From Gammaproteobacteria bacterium (GTDB lineage: Bacteria; Pseudomonadota; Gammaproteobacteria; Competibacterales; Competibacteraceae): a stretch of DNA of 17,862 bases. The stretch lies in NCBI GenBank assembly GCA_020047885.1, contig JAIFNF010000184.1, positions 1 through 17,862 of the forward strand. Reading direction: 5' to 3'. The position numbers and the translations under genes are program-made. This document shows positions 1 to 7,298 of this stretch, in pieces (within the stretch, counting starts at the first letter, position 1; every line of letters starts with the position of its first letter). The notes beneath the pieces were generated by a model. The model saw only the letters and a program-made list of their open reading frames with translations, was not told where the DNA came from and did not search any database.

Positions 1-175
1 GCGCCTTGATGGTGATGCCGCGCTCCCGTTCGAGATCCATGGAGTCCAGCACTTGCTCGGACATTTCCCGCTGGCTCAGGCCACCGCAAATCTGAATGAA
101 ACGATCAGCAAGGGTCGACTTGCCGTGATCAATGTGGGCGATAATGGAAAAATTGCGGATAAGATCCTGTTTCAA
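1..175 (-). CDS. lepA: Elongation factor 4 (LepA), N-terminal part, cut by window edge
   Basis: This is the start of the translational GTPase LepA/EF4, which acts on the ribosome in the cytoplasm and back-translocates or remodels stalled complexes. Only 58 codons are present; the gene runs off the left edge. The G1/P-loop region AHIDHGKST lies at residues 13-21, followed by the family-typical ICGGLS (29-34) and by [16 protein letters not shown], which is the start of the G2 switch region. The likely start is TTG at 175-173: it is preceded by AAGGGA at a 7-nt spacing, and no in-frame ATG lies between it and the conserved block. E. coli LepA begins about four residues before the same [15 protein letters not shown] block, so this start gives nearly the usual N-terminus. 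The identification is firm; the exact start is inferred. Confidence 0.95.
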   Translation of the reverse strand, partial: MKQDLIRNFSIIAHIDHGKSTLADRFIQICGGLSQREMSEQVLDSMDLERERGITIKA

Positions 176-271
176 TCGGGGTTCCCTTGGCAGTGTGCGC
201 GATGATAGACCGTCCGGTGCGGATGAACAGTATTCTTTGAACGTGAATACGTTAGGCGATTTCTAATCGGG

Positions 272-280
272 ACTATACCA
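272..280 (-). promoter_or_regulatory. Possible extended -10 promoter for lepA
   Basis: Read on the minus strand, TGG-TATAGT forms an extended -10 element about 100 nt upstream of the lepA start and beyond the putative terminator of the diguanylate cyclase gene. No good -35 hexamer is visible at 17 nt. This is a weak call based on motif and position only. Confidence 0.25.
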
Positions 281-307
281 GAAGCGGGAGAGCATTGTGG
301 GTTGGGC

Positions 308-326
308 AAAAGCCCGACCTGCGGGC
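308..326 (-). terminator. Weak intrinsic terminator after the diguanylate cyclase gene
   Basis: On the minus strand GCCCG, a 5-nt loop and CGGGC form an all-G:C stem of 5 bp followed at once by TTTT. It lies about 130 nt past the cyclase stop codon and before the lepA promoter candidate. The stem is short, so confidence is limited. The rest of the 176-454 gap shows no convincing gene. Confidence 0.3.
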
Positions 327-454
327 ATCCTCTTTCAAGGCCATCGCCTTACAGCACCGGGTTGCACAGCATAAGGCAGAGACGGGATTCTAAGCACGCC
401 GCTGGGCTAAGTCCAGCATCAGAGTCGGCTCCCTCGGCCATTGCCGAACCGGGA

Positions 455-2410
455 TCATGCCGACTCCAATCCCGGCGATTCGGCGAACCGCCAGTCATTC
501 TTGCCCCCCCGCTTGGCCTCGTACATCGCCGCATCCGCCCGCCGCAGCAACGCCATGCCCATTTCCAGATTGGCCGGCCACTCTGGTCGGTAGAGCGCAA
601 TACCGACACTGGCCGTAACGGCGGCGGTCAGATCACCCAGCAACACCGGCTCCGCTAATCGCGCCACCAGCTTGCGAGCCACCGCCTCCGCCGCATCGGC
701 CTGTTCCAGATCGACCAGGATGATCGTGAACTCATCGCCGCCCAGCCGAGCGGCCGTATCGGTAGCGCGGATGCATTGACGCAGGCGCGCCGCCACTTGC
801 CGCAGCAATTCATCGCCCATCTCGTGGCCAAGGGTGTCGTTGACCGCCTTGAAGCCATCCAGATCAACCAGCATCAACGCGAGCATCCGCCATTGCCGCC
901 GCGCCTGCTGCAAGCTCTTGCGCAACTGCTCAAAAAACAGATTGCGGTTAGGTAAGCCCGTGAGAGGATCAAAATTGGCCAACTGCCAGTTACGCTGGCT
1001 GATCTCGGTGAGCATCCGGGTTCGTTCCACCACTCGCGCTTCAACCTGCGCTTCCAGATTCCGGTCATAGTCCTGCAACCGGATTTCCGCTTGCCGACGT
1101 TCGGCTTCAACTCGCTGATAGTCGCTGATATCGGTCGTCGTGCCGCGATAACCGCGAAATTCGCCGCCGTCATCAAACAAGGGTAAGCCGCTGTTGCGCG
1201 TACAGATCGGTGCTTTCCGACCCGGCAACCGGATGTAAAGCACCACTTGCTGAAACCGCTGCTGATCCCGGAGCGCTGCCTGTAATATCTTCAGCCCGGC
1301 ATCCGGTTCCTGTTGGGTGACATACTCCCGCCAGTGTTTCCCCAGTTGGCTGCGGAACGCCTCGACCGTTCGGGAAAAATGGCCGCGCACATCGCACAGC
1401 CGACCCTGATCATCAAATTCCCACAGCAAGTCGTTGGAGACCTCGGCCAGATCGCGGAAGCGGGCAATATCGACCAGACGCGCCTGGGATACCGCGCCGG
1501 TCAGTAGTCCGGATGCCGCCAGGGCGATCATGGCGACCTGCGCCAGATCCGGTTGCGCCAAATCAGCGGCCAGCGCCACGATGCCCAATTGATAGAGTAA
1601 AACGGTCGGCGTCGTCCCGCGCACGCCATGCGTTGCCGCAATCCAGGCCAACACCGGCAACAACAGCAAAATAGTGAACTCCACCCAGGCCCCATGCGGC
1701 ACCCAGAGCAACAAACCCAGCAACGCCAGAGACAGACCGCCTTGCAGGAGGCTGAGGCGAAGCGGTGGCGGTTCAACGGCGGGGACGGTGTTGCCTGAGC
1801 GCCAAGGCTTCCCCCGGCCAAAGCGCCGGGCCAGTGGAGCGACGAAGACTAAAGCTAACGGCGCAAAGGTGGCGATGCCAATGAACGCCCCGGCAGCACT
1901 GCGCCCCACCATCTCCAGCCACGACAGGTCTGACGGTGAACGGCCGGACGCCTGAATTAAAGGGGCTTCCAACAGCGCCGCGAACAGGGCGCCCAGCGCG
2001 GCTGCGCCCAGAAAAGCGGCGACCCGGCGTGGGTCATCAAAGCGCCAGGCACCCGGACGCTTCCCACCGGGGCGGCGGCGCAGGATATAGGCAGCGACCA
2101 GGTAACCGGGTAACGACGCCAGGCTGGCGGCGACCGCATACGGCCAATTTTCGCCAGCCTCAACCGGCCACCCGACAATCAGTAGAGCCAATAACGGCAG
2201 TGGTGCAGCCCGCCTGCCATATTCCAGCAAAATCGCGAAGGTCAGACCGGTGCAGGGCACCCACAGATCAGCGCCGGTGAGTCGGTTGAAAACGTGGGTG
2301 GTATGCCAAAGGGCAACCCAGACCACGATATAGGCAACCGCCAGCGCCGCAGTGTGCAACCATCGGCGCTGAAGTGACACAGCGTTGTTGAAGTTTTCCG
2401 TAGCGTCCAT
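455..2410 (-). CDS. Membrane diguanylate cyclase, MASE1-PAS-GGDEF
   Basis: This gene encodes a 651-residue inner-membrane enzyme predicted to make cyclic di-GMP from two GTP. The first ~310 residues contain about eight hydrophobic segments and fit the MASE1 integral membrane sensor domain. A PAS domain follows (about 318-432, ending in the usual GTTTDISDYQR), then a charged coiled-coil linker, then GGDEF (about 480-640). The catalytic signature GGDEF is intact at 557-561. An inhibitory I-site RATD sits at 548-551, five residues upstream, so product inhibition is expected. I chose ATG at 2410 because GAGGT lies 10 nt before it. An ATG at 2431 and a TTG at 2443 are possible but lack a ribosome site. 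It follows the amidohydrolase gene by about 80 nt in the same direction and may share its transcript. The sensed signal is unknown. Confidence 0.92.
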   Translation of the reverse strand: MDATENFNNAVSLQRRWLHTAALAVAYIVVWVALWHTTHVFNRLTGADLWVPCTGLTFAILLEYGRRAAPLPLLALLIVGWPVEAGENWPYAVAASLASLPGYLVAAYILRRRPGGKRPGAWRFDDPRRVAAFLGAAALGALFAALLEAPLIQASGRSPSDLSWLEMVGRSAAGAFIGIATFAPLALVFVAPLARRFGRGKPWRSGNTVPAVEPPPLRLSLLQGGLSLALLGLLLWVPHGAWVEFTILLLLPVLAWIAATHGVRGTTPTVLLYQLGIVALAADLAQPDLAQVAMIALAASGLLTGAVSQARLVDIARFRDLAEVSNDLLWEFDDQGRLCDVRGHFSRTVEAFRSQLGKHWREYVTQQEPDAGLKILQAALRDQQRFQQVVLYIRLPGRKAPICTRNSGLPLFDDGGEFRGYRGTTTDISDYQRVEAERRQAEIRLQDYDRNLEAQVEARVVERTRMLTEISQRNWQLANFDPLTGLPNRNLFFEQLRKSLQQARRQWRMLALMLVDLDGFKAVNDTLGHEMGDELLRQVAARLRQCIRATDTAARLGGDEFTIILVDLEQADAAEAVARKLVARLAEPVLLGDLTAAVTASVGIALYRPEWPANLEMGMALLRRADAAMYEAKRGGKNDWRFAESPGLESA

Positions 2411-2491
2411 TGTCGGTCTGACCTCGCGCATTTTTACAGACAATCGTCTTTTAAATTATACGACCACCGGCGCTGTCCATCGTGCTATCGA

Positions 2492-3310
2492 TCAGTAATG
2501 TTCAACCGTGTAGATTGACGAATCCCGCAGCGCTGCCGCCAGGGCGTCGCCGACAATGTCCGCCCAGGTGGCGCAACCCACTTCATCGGCAAGCAGATCC
2601 TGACGGATTTCCACTTCAATATGCGGCAGACCAGCAGCACCGCCGTGGGTGTCCATGGTGAAACCGACGTCACGCCCGGAATACGGCTCGTTGTCACCCA
2701 CGCACAGATCGGGGTACGCCTGAAAGCGGGTCAGCAAGGGTGCGGCCAGGCGGGGATCACGGTTCCACAGCACCCCGACATGCCAGGGGCGGTGAAAACC
2801 GTTCATCACCGGGGTGAAGCTGTGAATAGCGATGAGCGCCGGTGCCTGACCATGGCCGTGCCGCCAGCGATAAGCCATCGCCTGGGTAATGGCGTGGTGA
2901 TACGGCCAGAATACGTCGTTCAAACGCGCCTCGGCGGCGGCATCATCCAGATCGCGGTTCCCTGGAATGAAGACGCCATCGCTCACCTCGGCAATGGATG
3001 TCGGATCGCCGGGCGGGCGGTTGCAGTCGATGACCAGGCGTGAATAGCCGCAGAATATCGCGGGCGCATCCAACTGCGCTGCCAGTTGTCGCGTCACTTC
3101 CGCCGCGCCAATATCCCAAGCGATGTGCTGGCTGAGTTCCCCCGGTCCCAGACCCAGTTGTTCCAGTCGGCTGGGAATCGCGTTGCTGGCATGGTCGCAA
3201 ACCAGCACCGCTGAGGCCTGCCCCTCCGGATTGATCACGGTGAACGGCGGGGGATCGTCGGGGCTGAGCAGCGTTGAGTTTGGAAGGAAGGTTGAAACCG
3301 GCCGGTTCAT
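2492..3310 (-). CDS. N-formylglutamate amidohydrolase family protein
   Basis: This 272-residue cytoplasmic enzyme belongs to the N-formylglutamate amidohydrolase family (PF05013), whose classical member HutG hydrolyses N-formyl-L-glutamate to formate and glutamate. Visible family blocks are CDHASN (38-43), HIAWDIGA (62-69), SRLVIDCNRP (90-99), IHSF (162-165) and EIRQDL (234-239); the His, Asp and Glu residues fit a zinc amidohydrolase. No other histidine-degradation gene is in view, so the real substrate may differ from HutG's. I chose ATG at 3310 because GAGG lies 10 nt upstream and this start leaves 17 nt after the YcgL stop. An ATG at 3355 would overlap ycgL and has no ribosome site. The family is secure; the substrate is inferred only by homology. 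Confidence 0.88.
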   Translation of the reverse strand: MNRPVSTFLPNSTLLSPDDPPPFTVINPEGQASAVLVCDHASNAIPSRLEQLGLGPGELSQHIAWDIGAAEVTRQLAAQLDAPAIFCGYSRLVIDCNRPPGDPTSIAEVSDGVFIPGNRDLDDAAAEARLNDVFWPYHHAITQAMAYRWRHGHGQAPALIAIHSFTPVMNGFHRPWHVGVLWNRDPRLAAPLLTRFQAYPDLCVGDNEPYSGRDVGFTMDTHGGAAGLPHIEVEIRQDLLADEVGCATWADIVGDALAAALRDSSIYTVEHY

Positions 3311-3327
3311 GGAGAATTGACCTCGGT

Positions 3328-3588
3328 TCAATGCCAAGTGCCGGTGGTTAGCCATTCATTCTGCCGGGGCATTTGCAAGTGCCAGCCGCGTTCCTGAAGG
3401 TTTTGCAACACCTCGGCGGTCTCCTCTTGGGCCAGGCGGCGTTCCGGGTGCAGATCCAGATCCATCACATGGACGGGTTGGCCAATCAATTCCAGCAGGT
3501 TTTCGGGAATGCCGGAAAAATTATCCCGTTCTGCTAGATAGAGATAAGTATCCTGTTTCCGCGAACCTTTGTAGATTGCGCACTGCAT
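3328..3588 (-). CDS. YcgL domain-containing protein
   Basis: This small 86-residue protein matches the YcgL family (PF05166). It starts with the typical short beta strand (QCAIYKGSRKQDTYLYL, residues 2-18), continues with F-S-x-I-P-E and L-x-x-x-x-G-Q-P, and ends with the G-W-x-L-Q-M-P strand. E. coli YcgL is of similar length and the family is found mainly in Gammaproteobacteria; its biochemical role is not established. The start ATG has GGAG at an 8-nt spacing. It is the first gene of a probable leftward operon with the amidohydrolase and perhaps the cyclase. No signal peptide or membrane segment is present. Confidence 0.9.
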   Translation of the reverse strand: MQCAIYKGSRKQDTYLYLAERDNFSGIPENLLELIGQPVHVMDLDLHPERRLAQEETAEVLQNLQERGWHLQMPRQNEWLTTGTWH

Positions 3589-3630
3589 CGGGTCATCTCC
3601 GGGAATGAAGAAGGGTTAAGAAGCACAAGG

Positions 3631-3636
3631 TATAAT
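3631..3636 (+). promoter_or_regulatory. Consensus -10 box upstream of the NuoM-like gene
   Basis: A perfect TATAAT lies in the divergent gap between ycgL and the NuoM-like gene, about 50 nt before the possible leader peptide and 139 nt before the NuoM start. The -35 region is poor: TGAAGA at a 19-nt spacing is the best I see. It could instead belong to an activator-dependent promoter. Confidence 0.4.
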
Positions 3637-3684
3637 GTCCGCCACATAAAAAAACCACAGCGTCTTTCCGGGGAGAATATCGCT

Positions 3685-3768
3685 ATGCCAATGATCGTTC
3701 GCCAATGCCTGCGCTACGGGTTGCATCCAGTGGTGGAAATACCCCGTTTACGCGGCGTGAGCGGGTAA
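3685..3768 (+). CDS. Possible 27-residue leader peptide before the NuoM-like gene
   Basis: A short open frame of 27 codons starts with ATG preceded by GGGGAG at a 9-nt spacing, a much better ribosome site than the one in front of the NuoM-like gene. Its TAA stop is six bases before the NuoM ATG, an arrangement that would allow translational coupling. The peptide starts MPMIVRQC, ends RLRGVSG, and is basic, with five Arg and no Lys. I do not recognise it. It could equally be chance or a remnant of a lost gene; the argument rests on the ribosome site and spacing. Confidence 0.3.
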   Translation: MPMIVRQCLRYGLHPVVEIPRLRGVSG

Positions 3769-3774
3769 GCAACG

Positions 3775-5226
3775 ATGCGTATCCTGAGCCTGATTCTCTG
3801 GGTGCCCTTTTTCGGCGCGCTACTGATTGCGTTATTGCCCGCCAGTCAGCCTCGACTCCTGCGTGGTTTGGCACTCTTTCATGCGGGCCTGACACTGGCG
3901 CTCTCCTGGAGTCTGCTGGTTCTGTTTGATCGTACCACGGGGGCGATCCAGTTTGCTGAACAGGTGGTTTGGAGTTCCACCATTGGCGTGTCTTATGCGC
4001 TGGGCGTGGACGGATTGTCGCTGCCGATGGTGTTGCTGGCGACGCTGTTGTCCGCAGTAGCGCTACTGGCCTCGGGCCGGGTGACGACCGGAGTGAAAGG
4101 CTACCATGTCTGGCTGCTGATTCTGGAATTCGCCATCCTCGGCGTGTTCATGGCGCGGGATTGGTCGCTGTTCTTCATGTTCTGGGAACTGACGCTGATC
4201 CCGCTATTTTTCCTGATCGACCTGTGGGGCGGGGAGAAGCGGCATGTCGCCAGTCTCAATTTCGTGCTGTACACCATGGGCGGTTCGATCCTGATTCTCA
4301 TGGGGCTGATCGTGGTCTACCGGTTCACACCGACCCAGTCGTTTGCCATGGCGGCGATGGCGGAAGCGGCGATGAATTTGCCCCATCAGGAACAGGTTTG
4401 GTTGTTGCTGGCTTTCCTCATTGGCTTTGGGGTGAAAATTCCCATTTTTCCGTTGCACGGCTGGTTGCCGCTGGCCCATGTCGAAGCGCCCAGTCCGGTC
4501 AGTATTCTGTTGTCGGGCGTGTTGTTGAAAATGGGGGCTTATGGCCTGTTGCGAGTCGCGGTGATGCTGCCGGAGGGGACGCTGTCGTTGCAACCGCTGC
4601 TCGTCGGCATCGCGTTGGTCAGTATTATCTATGGGGGACTGCTGGCCTGGCGGCAGAGCGATCTGAAAGCGATGATCGCCTATTCCTCGGTCAGCCACAT
4701 GGGCGTGGTGCTGCTGGGCATTTCTACGCTGAATGAGATTGGCTTGATGGGCGCAGTTTTACAGATGACCGCTCATGGATTGATCGCCGGGACGTTGTTT
4801 TTATTGATTGGCTTGCTTTATGAACGCACCCACAGCCGTGAAATCGCGGATTACGGCTCGCTGATACGGGTGACGCCGCGTTTTGCCCTGTTGATGACGT
4901 TGGCCTTGTTGGCGGGAATGGGGATGCCAGGGTTAGCCGGATTTGTCGCTGAACTGCATGTCTTAATCGGCGGTTTTCAGCAATGGGGATGGCTCATCCT
5001 GTTCGCCAGCCTGGGGGTACTGATCAGTGCGGCTTATGCGGTGCGGACGATTGGCGGGTTATTCGCTGGTCCGCCGCGCCCGGAATTAGCCGATTTGCCG
5101 GACTTGCAACCACAGGAATTATTAGCGGTGATGCCGTTAGTGGTGGGGTTGTTGGTACTGGGGATGATGCCCGCGCCGCTGATTCATCTGATCAAAATGA
5201 CGGTCGTTACCTTTTTCAATTTCTGA
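3775..5226 (+). CDS. NuoM-like proton-translocating subunit (orphan)
   Basis: This 483-residue polytopic membrane protein matches subunit M of NADH-quinone oxidoreductase (complex I) and the Mrp-type antiporter family. About 13-14 hydrophobic helices are visible. The residues that carry protons in NuoM are kept: Glu138 in FWELTLIP, Lys221 in GFGVKIPIFPLHGWLP, Lys252 in LLKMGAYG, His334, and Glu393 in GLAGFVAE. The length is slightly below that of E. coli NuoM. No other nuo gene is adjacent: it stands alone between ycgL (divergent) and an NDUFA9-like gene (convergent). It may be an accessory NuoM for a complex I encoded elsewhere, or part of another ion-coupled machine such as a bicarbonate or Mrp-like transporter. 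The start ATG has only a weak ribosome site and may depend on the leader frame at 3685. Confidence 0.9.
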   Translation: MRILSLILWVPFFGALLIALLPASQPRLLRGLALFHAGLTLALSWSLLVLFDRTTGAIQFAEQVVWSSTIGVSYALGVDGLSLPMVLLATLLSAVALLASGRVTTGVKGYHVWLLILEFAILGVFMARDWSLFFMFWELTLIPLFFLIDLWGGEKRHVASLNFVLYTMGGSILILMGLIVVYRFTPTQSFAMAAMAEAAMNLPHQEQVWLLLAFLIGFGVKIPIFPLHGWLPLAHVEAPSPVSILLSGVLLKMGAYGLLRVAVMLPEGTLSLQPLLVGIALVSIIYGGLLAWRQSDLKAMIAYSSVSHMGVVLLGISTLNEIGLMGAVLQMTAHGLIAGTLFLLIGLLYERTHSREIADYGSLIRVTPRFALLMTLALLAGMGMPGLAGFVAELHVLIGGFQQWGWLILFASLGVLISAAYAVRTIGGLFAGPPRPELADLPDLQPQELLAVMPLVVGLLVLGMMPAPLIHLIKMTVVTFFNF

Positions 5227-5277
5227 AGATCTCGTTTTGTTGAGGATTTAAATCACCACATTCGACCAGATCAATAT

Positions 5278-5307
5278 CGCCTCTCTCAATAGAACCAGAG
5301 AGAGGCG
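5278..5307. terminator. Bidirectional hairpin between convergent genes
   Basis: CGCCTCTCTC and GAGAGAGGCG form a perfect 10-bp stem with a 10-nt loop in the gap between the NuoM-like stop and the stop of the minus-strand NDUFA9-like gene. Flanking AATAT/ATATT can extend the stem after a small internal loop. The T-tract is poor on both sides, so it may stop transcription weakly or protect 3' ends. Confidence 0.55.
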
Positions 5308-5317
5308 TTCAATATTC

Positions 5318-6256
5318 CTAACTCCGCCGTGCGGTCTGACGCAACGTATCATACGGACGATCAGCAAAATGCGCTGGCATGATACCTTCCACCGAATGGG
5401 GTGTAATACCTAGCGCCTCCAGTCCGTTGCAGGAACACACGCTGTCCACTTGCAGAGACAGGTAGTTGTCCATGCTGAAAATCTTGACTGGCAACATCCC
5501 GAAGATTTTCGCCTGTAATCGCGCCATCGCATCGGGCAAGCCAACCACCAGCCGTTTTTTGCCCATCATCCGGGCAATATCCTCGACGATCTCCTTGAAG
5601 GTATAAATCCGCGGTCCGCACAGTTCGTAGCGCTGACCGATGGTGGCGTCATTGTCCAGGGCGGTAGCAAACGCCTGGGCTACATCGTCGACATAAACCG
5701 GCGCGAACCGGCTGTTCGGGCAGGCCAGTGGCAGCGCCAGACTGAATTTCAGCAGGCCGGCAAACTGGTTGTAGAAGTCGTCATCCGGGGCGAAGATAAT
5801 CGACGGCTTAAAGCAGGTCACCGCCAGGTCTGCCGCCTGCATGACCGTATTTTCGCCTTCGCCCTTGGTGAACAGGTACTGGCTGGGTCCCTTGGCGGCG
5901 TCGGCGTGCAGGGCGCTCATGTGCAGCAACCGTTTAACCCCGGTTGCCCGGCAGGCGTCGACGACCTTGGCGGGCAGTTCGGCATGGACGGCGCGGAAAC
6001 TCTGGTTGGCGTATTCGTGCAGGACGCCCACCAGATTGATCACCGCTTCGCAACCCGTGAACTGCTCAGCCAGCGCCTTGGGATCGTGGATATCCGCGCC
6101 GATCAGTTCAGCGCCGGGCAACACCTCAATGTCCCGATGCCGTTGCGGGTGACGGGTCAATACTTTGAGGGAATATCCCTGGTTGGCCAGCCGCGTCGCC
6201 AAATGCCGACCGACGAAGCCGGTACCACCCAACACGCAGATTTTTTGAATTTTCAT
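5318..6256 (-). CDS. Complex I NDUFA9-like NAD(P)-binding protein (atypical SDR)
   Basis: This 312-residue protein is an extended/atypical short-chain dehydrogenase closest to the family called complex I NDUFA9 subunit. The N-terminal Rossmann motif GGTGFVG occupies residues 10-16, the VINLVGVLHE strand sits near 72-81, and the SDR pair Tyr127 and Lys131 (YLFTK) is kept. The C-terminal third (KIFSMDNYLSLQ, about 258-269) is typical of the NDUFA9-like group. In mitochondria NDUFA9 binds NADPH on the peripheral arm and has a structural role; bacterial homologues are mostly uncharacterised and could be quinone- or lipid-linked reductases. It converges on a NuoM-like gene, which may be meaningful. 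The ATG has GAGGA about 12 nt upstream, rather far. An 8-bp inverted repeat lies further upstream in its leader. Confidence 0.87.
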   Translation of the reverse strand: MKIQKICVLGGTGFVGRHLATRLANQGYSLKVLTRHPQRHRDIEVLPGAELIGADIHDPKALAEQFTGCEAVINLVGVLHEYANQSFRAVHAELPAKVVDACRATGVKRLLHMSALHADAAKGPSQYLFTKGEGENTVMQAADLAVTCFKPSIIFAPDDDFYNQFAGLLKFSLALPLACPNSRFAPVYVDDVAQAFATALDNDATIGQRYELCGPRIYTFKEIVEDIARMMGKKRLVVGLPDAMARLQAKIFGMLPVKIFSMDNYLSLQVDSVCSCNGLEALGITPHSVEGIMPAHFADRPYDTLRQTARRS

Positions 6257-6290
6257 AGTATTACTTGTTCCTCAAGAGTTCTTGTGTCGC

Positions 6291-6313
6291 CCGCGACGGT
6301 TGGAGCGTCGCGG
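6291..6313. repeat. Inverted repeat upstream of the NDUFA9-like gene
   Basis: CCGCGACG and CGTCGCGG are perfect 8-bp arms around a 7-nt centre, 35 nt upstream of the minus-strand start codon and in the divergent gap to the TauE/SafE gene. It could be a dimeric operator or an RNA hairpin in the leader. Nothing in the sequence decides between them. The rest of the 6257-6437 gap shows only a possible TACAAT -10 box at 6357-6362 (+). Confidence 0.45.
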
Positions 6314-6437
6314 AATCAGGGTATCGGGATGCGGGACAGATCCAGTGATCCGCCCTTACAATAGCCAAAATGAAATTTACCACACATCCGCGATGCGCTT
6401 CCCCCCGGAAATGCTGAAACTGCAAGGATAACCGCTC

Positions 6438-7235
6438 TTGGAATCCATTCTATCGACGTTGTTGCTGTATCTGGGGCTAGGTGCCTTTGTGGGCGTCCTG
6501 GCCGGTCTACTTGGGGTCGGCGGCGGTCTGGTCATCGTGCCGGCGCTGGTCTGGATTTTCCACGGCCAGATGAGCGACGCCATGGTCATGCATCTGGCGC
6601 TGGGCACCTCACTGGCGACGATTGTCGTCACGTCCATCTCGTCGATCCGCGCCCACCATCAGCGCGGGGCGGTGTTGTGGCCGGTGGTCGGGCAACTGAC
6701 GCCGGGTATTGTCGTCGGTGCCTGGGCGGGAGCCGCGATTGCTGACCTGCTCCCGGGCGCGGTGCTGAGCAAGATTTTCGCCATCTTCATGTTGAGCATG
6801 TCCGCGCAGATGGCGTTCGGCGCAGCGCCTGCCGCGCAGCGCGAATTACCTGGGAGGTGGGGTATGGCGCTGGCGGGCGGAATTATCGGCGGGATGTCGG
6901 CTATCGTCGGGGTTGGCGGGGGGTCGCTGACCGTGCCGTTTTTGAATTGGTGTAATGTCGCTATCCGCCCGTCGGTGGCGACTTCCGCGGCCTGCGGGTT
7001 GCCCATTGCCCTGGCCGGGACGATGGGATTTATCGTGACCGGTCTGGATGCGCCGGATCTGCCAGCCTGGAGCCTGGGTTACGTCTACGGTCCAGCGCTG
7101 GTCGGAATCGCCTTCGCCAGCATGTTGACCGCACCGCTGGGCGCAAAGCTGGCGCATACGTTGCCCACCGGGATGTTGAAAAAAATCTTCGCCGTGCTTC
7201 TGGCCGTCATTGGCGTCCGGATGTTACTGGCCTGA
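6438..7235 (+). CDS. TauE/SafE family sulfite/anion exporter-type permease
   Basis: This 265-residue inner-membrane protein has about eight hydrophobic helices and the two-fold internal repeat of the TauE/SafE family (PF01925). The glycine-rich signature occurs twice, GLLGVGGGLVIVP (23-35) and AIVGVGGGSLTVP (155-167), and R-A-H-H-Q-R-G-A-V (71-79) is the usual loop after the second helix. Family members export sulfite, sulfoacetate or related organosulfur anions; the substrate here is not predictable, and no sulfur-metabolism gene is beside it. The start is TTG at 6438: AAGGA lies 9 nt upstream, an in-frame TAA sits just before it, and the next in-frame ATG would remove the first signature. 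It is probably a single-gene unit; the following chemoreceptor has its own leader. Confidence 0.9.
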   Translation: MESILSTLLLYLGLGAFVGVLAGLLGVGGGLVIVPALVWIFHGQMSDAMVMHLALGTSLATIVVTSISSIRAHHQRGAVLWPVVGQLTPGIVVGAWAGAAIADLLPGAVLSKIFAIFMLSMSAQMAFGAAPAAQRELPGRWGMALAGGIIGGMSAIVGVGGGSLTVPFLNWCNVAIRPSVATSAACGLPIALAGTMGFIVTGLDAPDLPAWSLGYVYGPALVGIAFASMLTAPLGAKLAHTLPTGMLKKIFAVLLAVIGVRMLLA

Positions 7236-7253
7236 ATGCTTCTCATATCCTTG

Positions 7254-7273
7254 CAACTCCTTACAACTCCTTA
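7254..7273 (+). repeat. Two tandem copies of a 10-bp unit before the chemoreceptor gene
   Basis: CAACTCCTTA occurs twice in direct tandem, flanked by partial copies on both sides (TCCTTG before, ACAACT after), in the 63-nt gap between the permease stop and the chemoreceptor start. The unit length is about one helical turn, as in stacked regulator half-sites, but no known motif is recognised. Confidence 0.5.
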
Positions 7274-7298
7274 ACAACTATAAACGAGGATAGTAGCG

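Noticed and set aside
401..417. GCTGG-CCAGC hairpin just after the cyclase gene as a terminator
   Set aside because: A 5-bp stem with a 7-nt loop and no T-tract on either strand.
302..658. Plus-strand open frame of 118 codons in the lepA-cyclase gap
   Set aside because: Its 3' half overlaps the GGDEF-encoding gene on the other strand, and it has low-complexity Pro/Arg/Ser composition without motifs.
3969..4736. Plus-strand open frame of 255 codons overlapping the NuoM-like gene in another frame
   Set aside because: The frame at 3775 has clear family motifs throughout; the shifted frame shows no membrane pattern or domain.
5906..6364. Plus-strand open frame of 152 codons opposite the NDUFA9-like gene
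   Set aside because: No ribosome site or family match; the opposite strand has complete SDR motifs.
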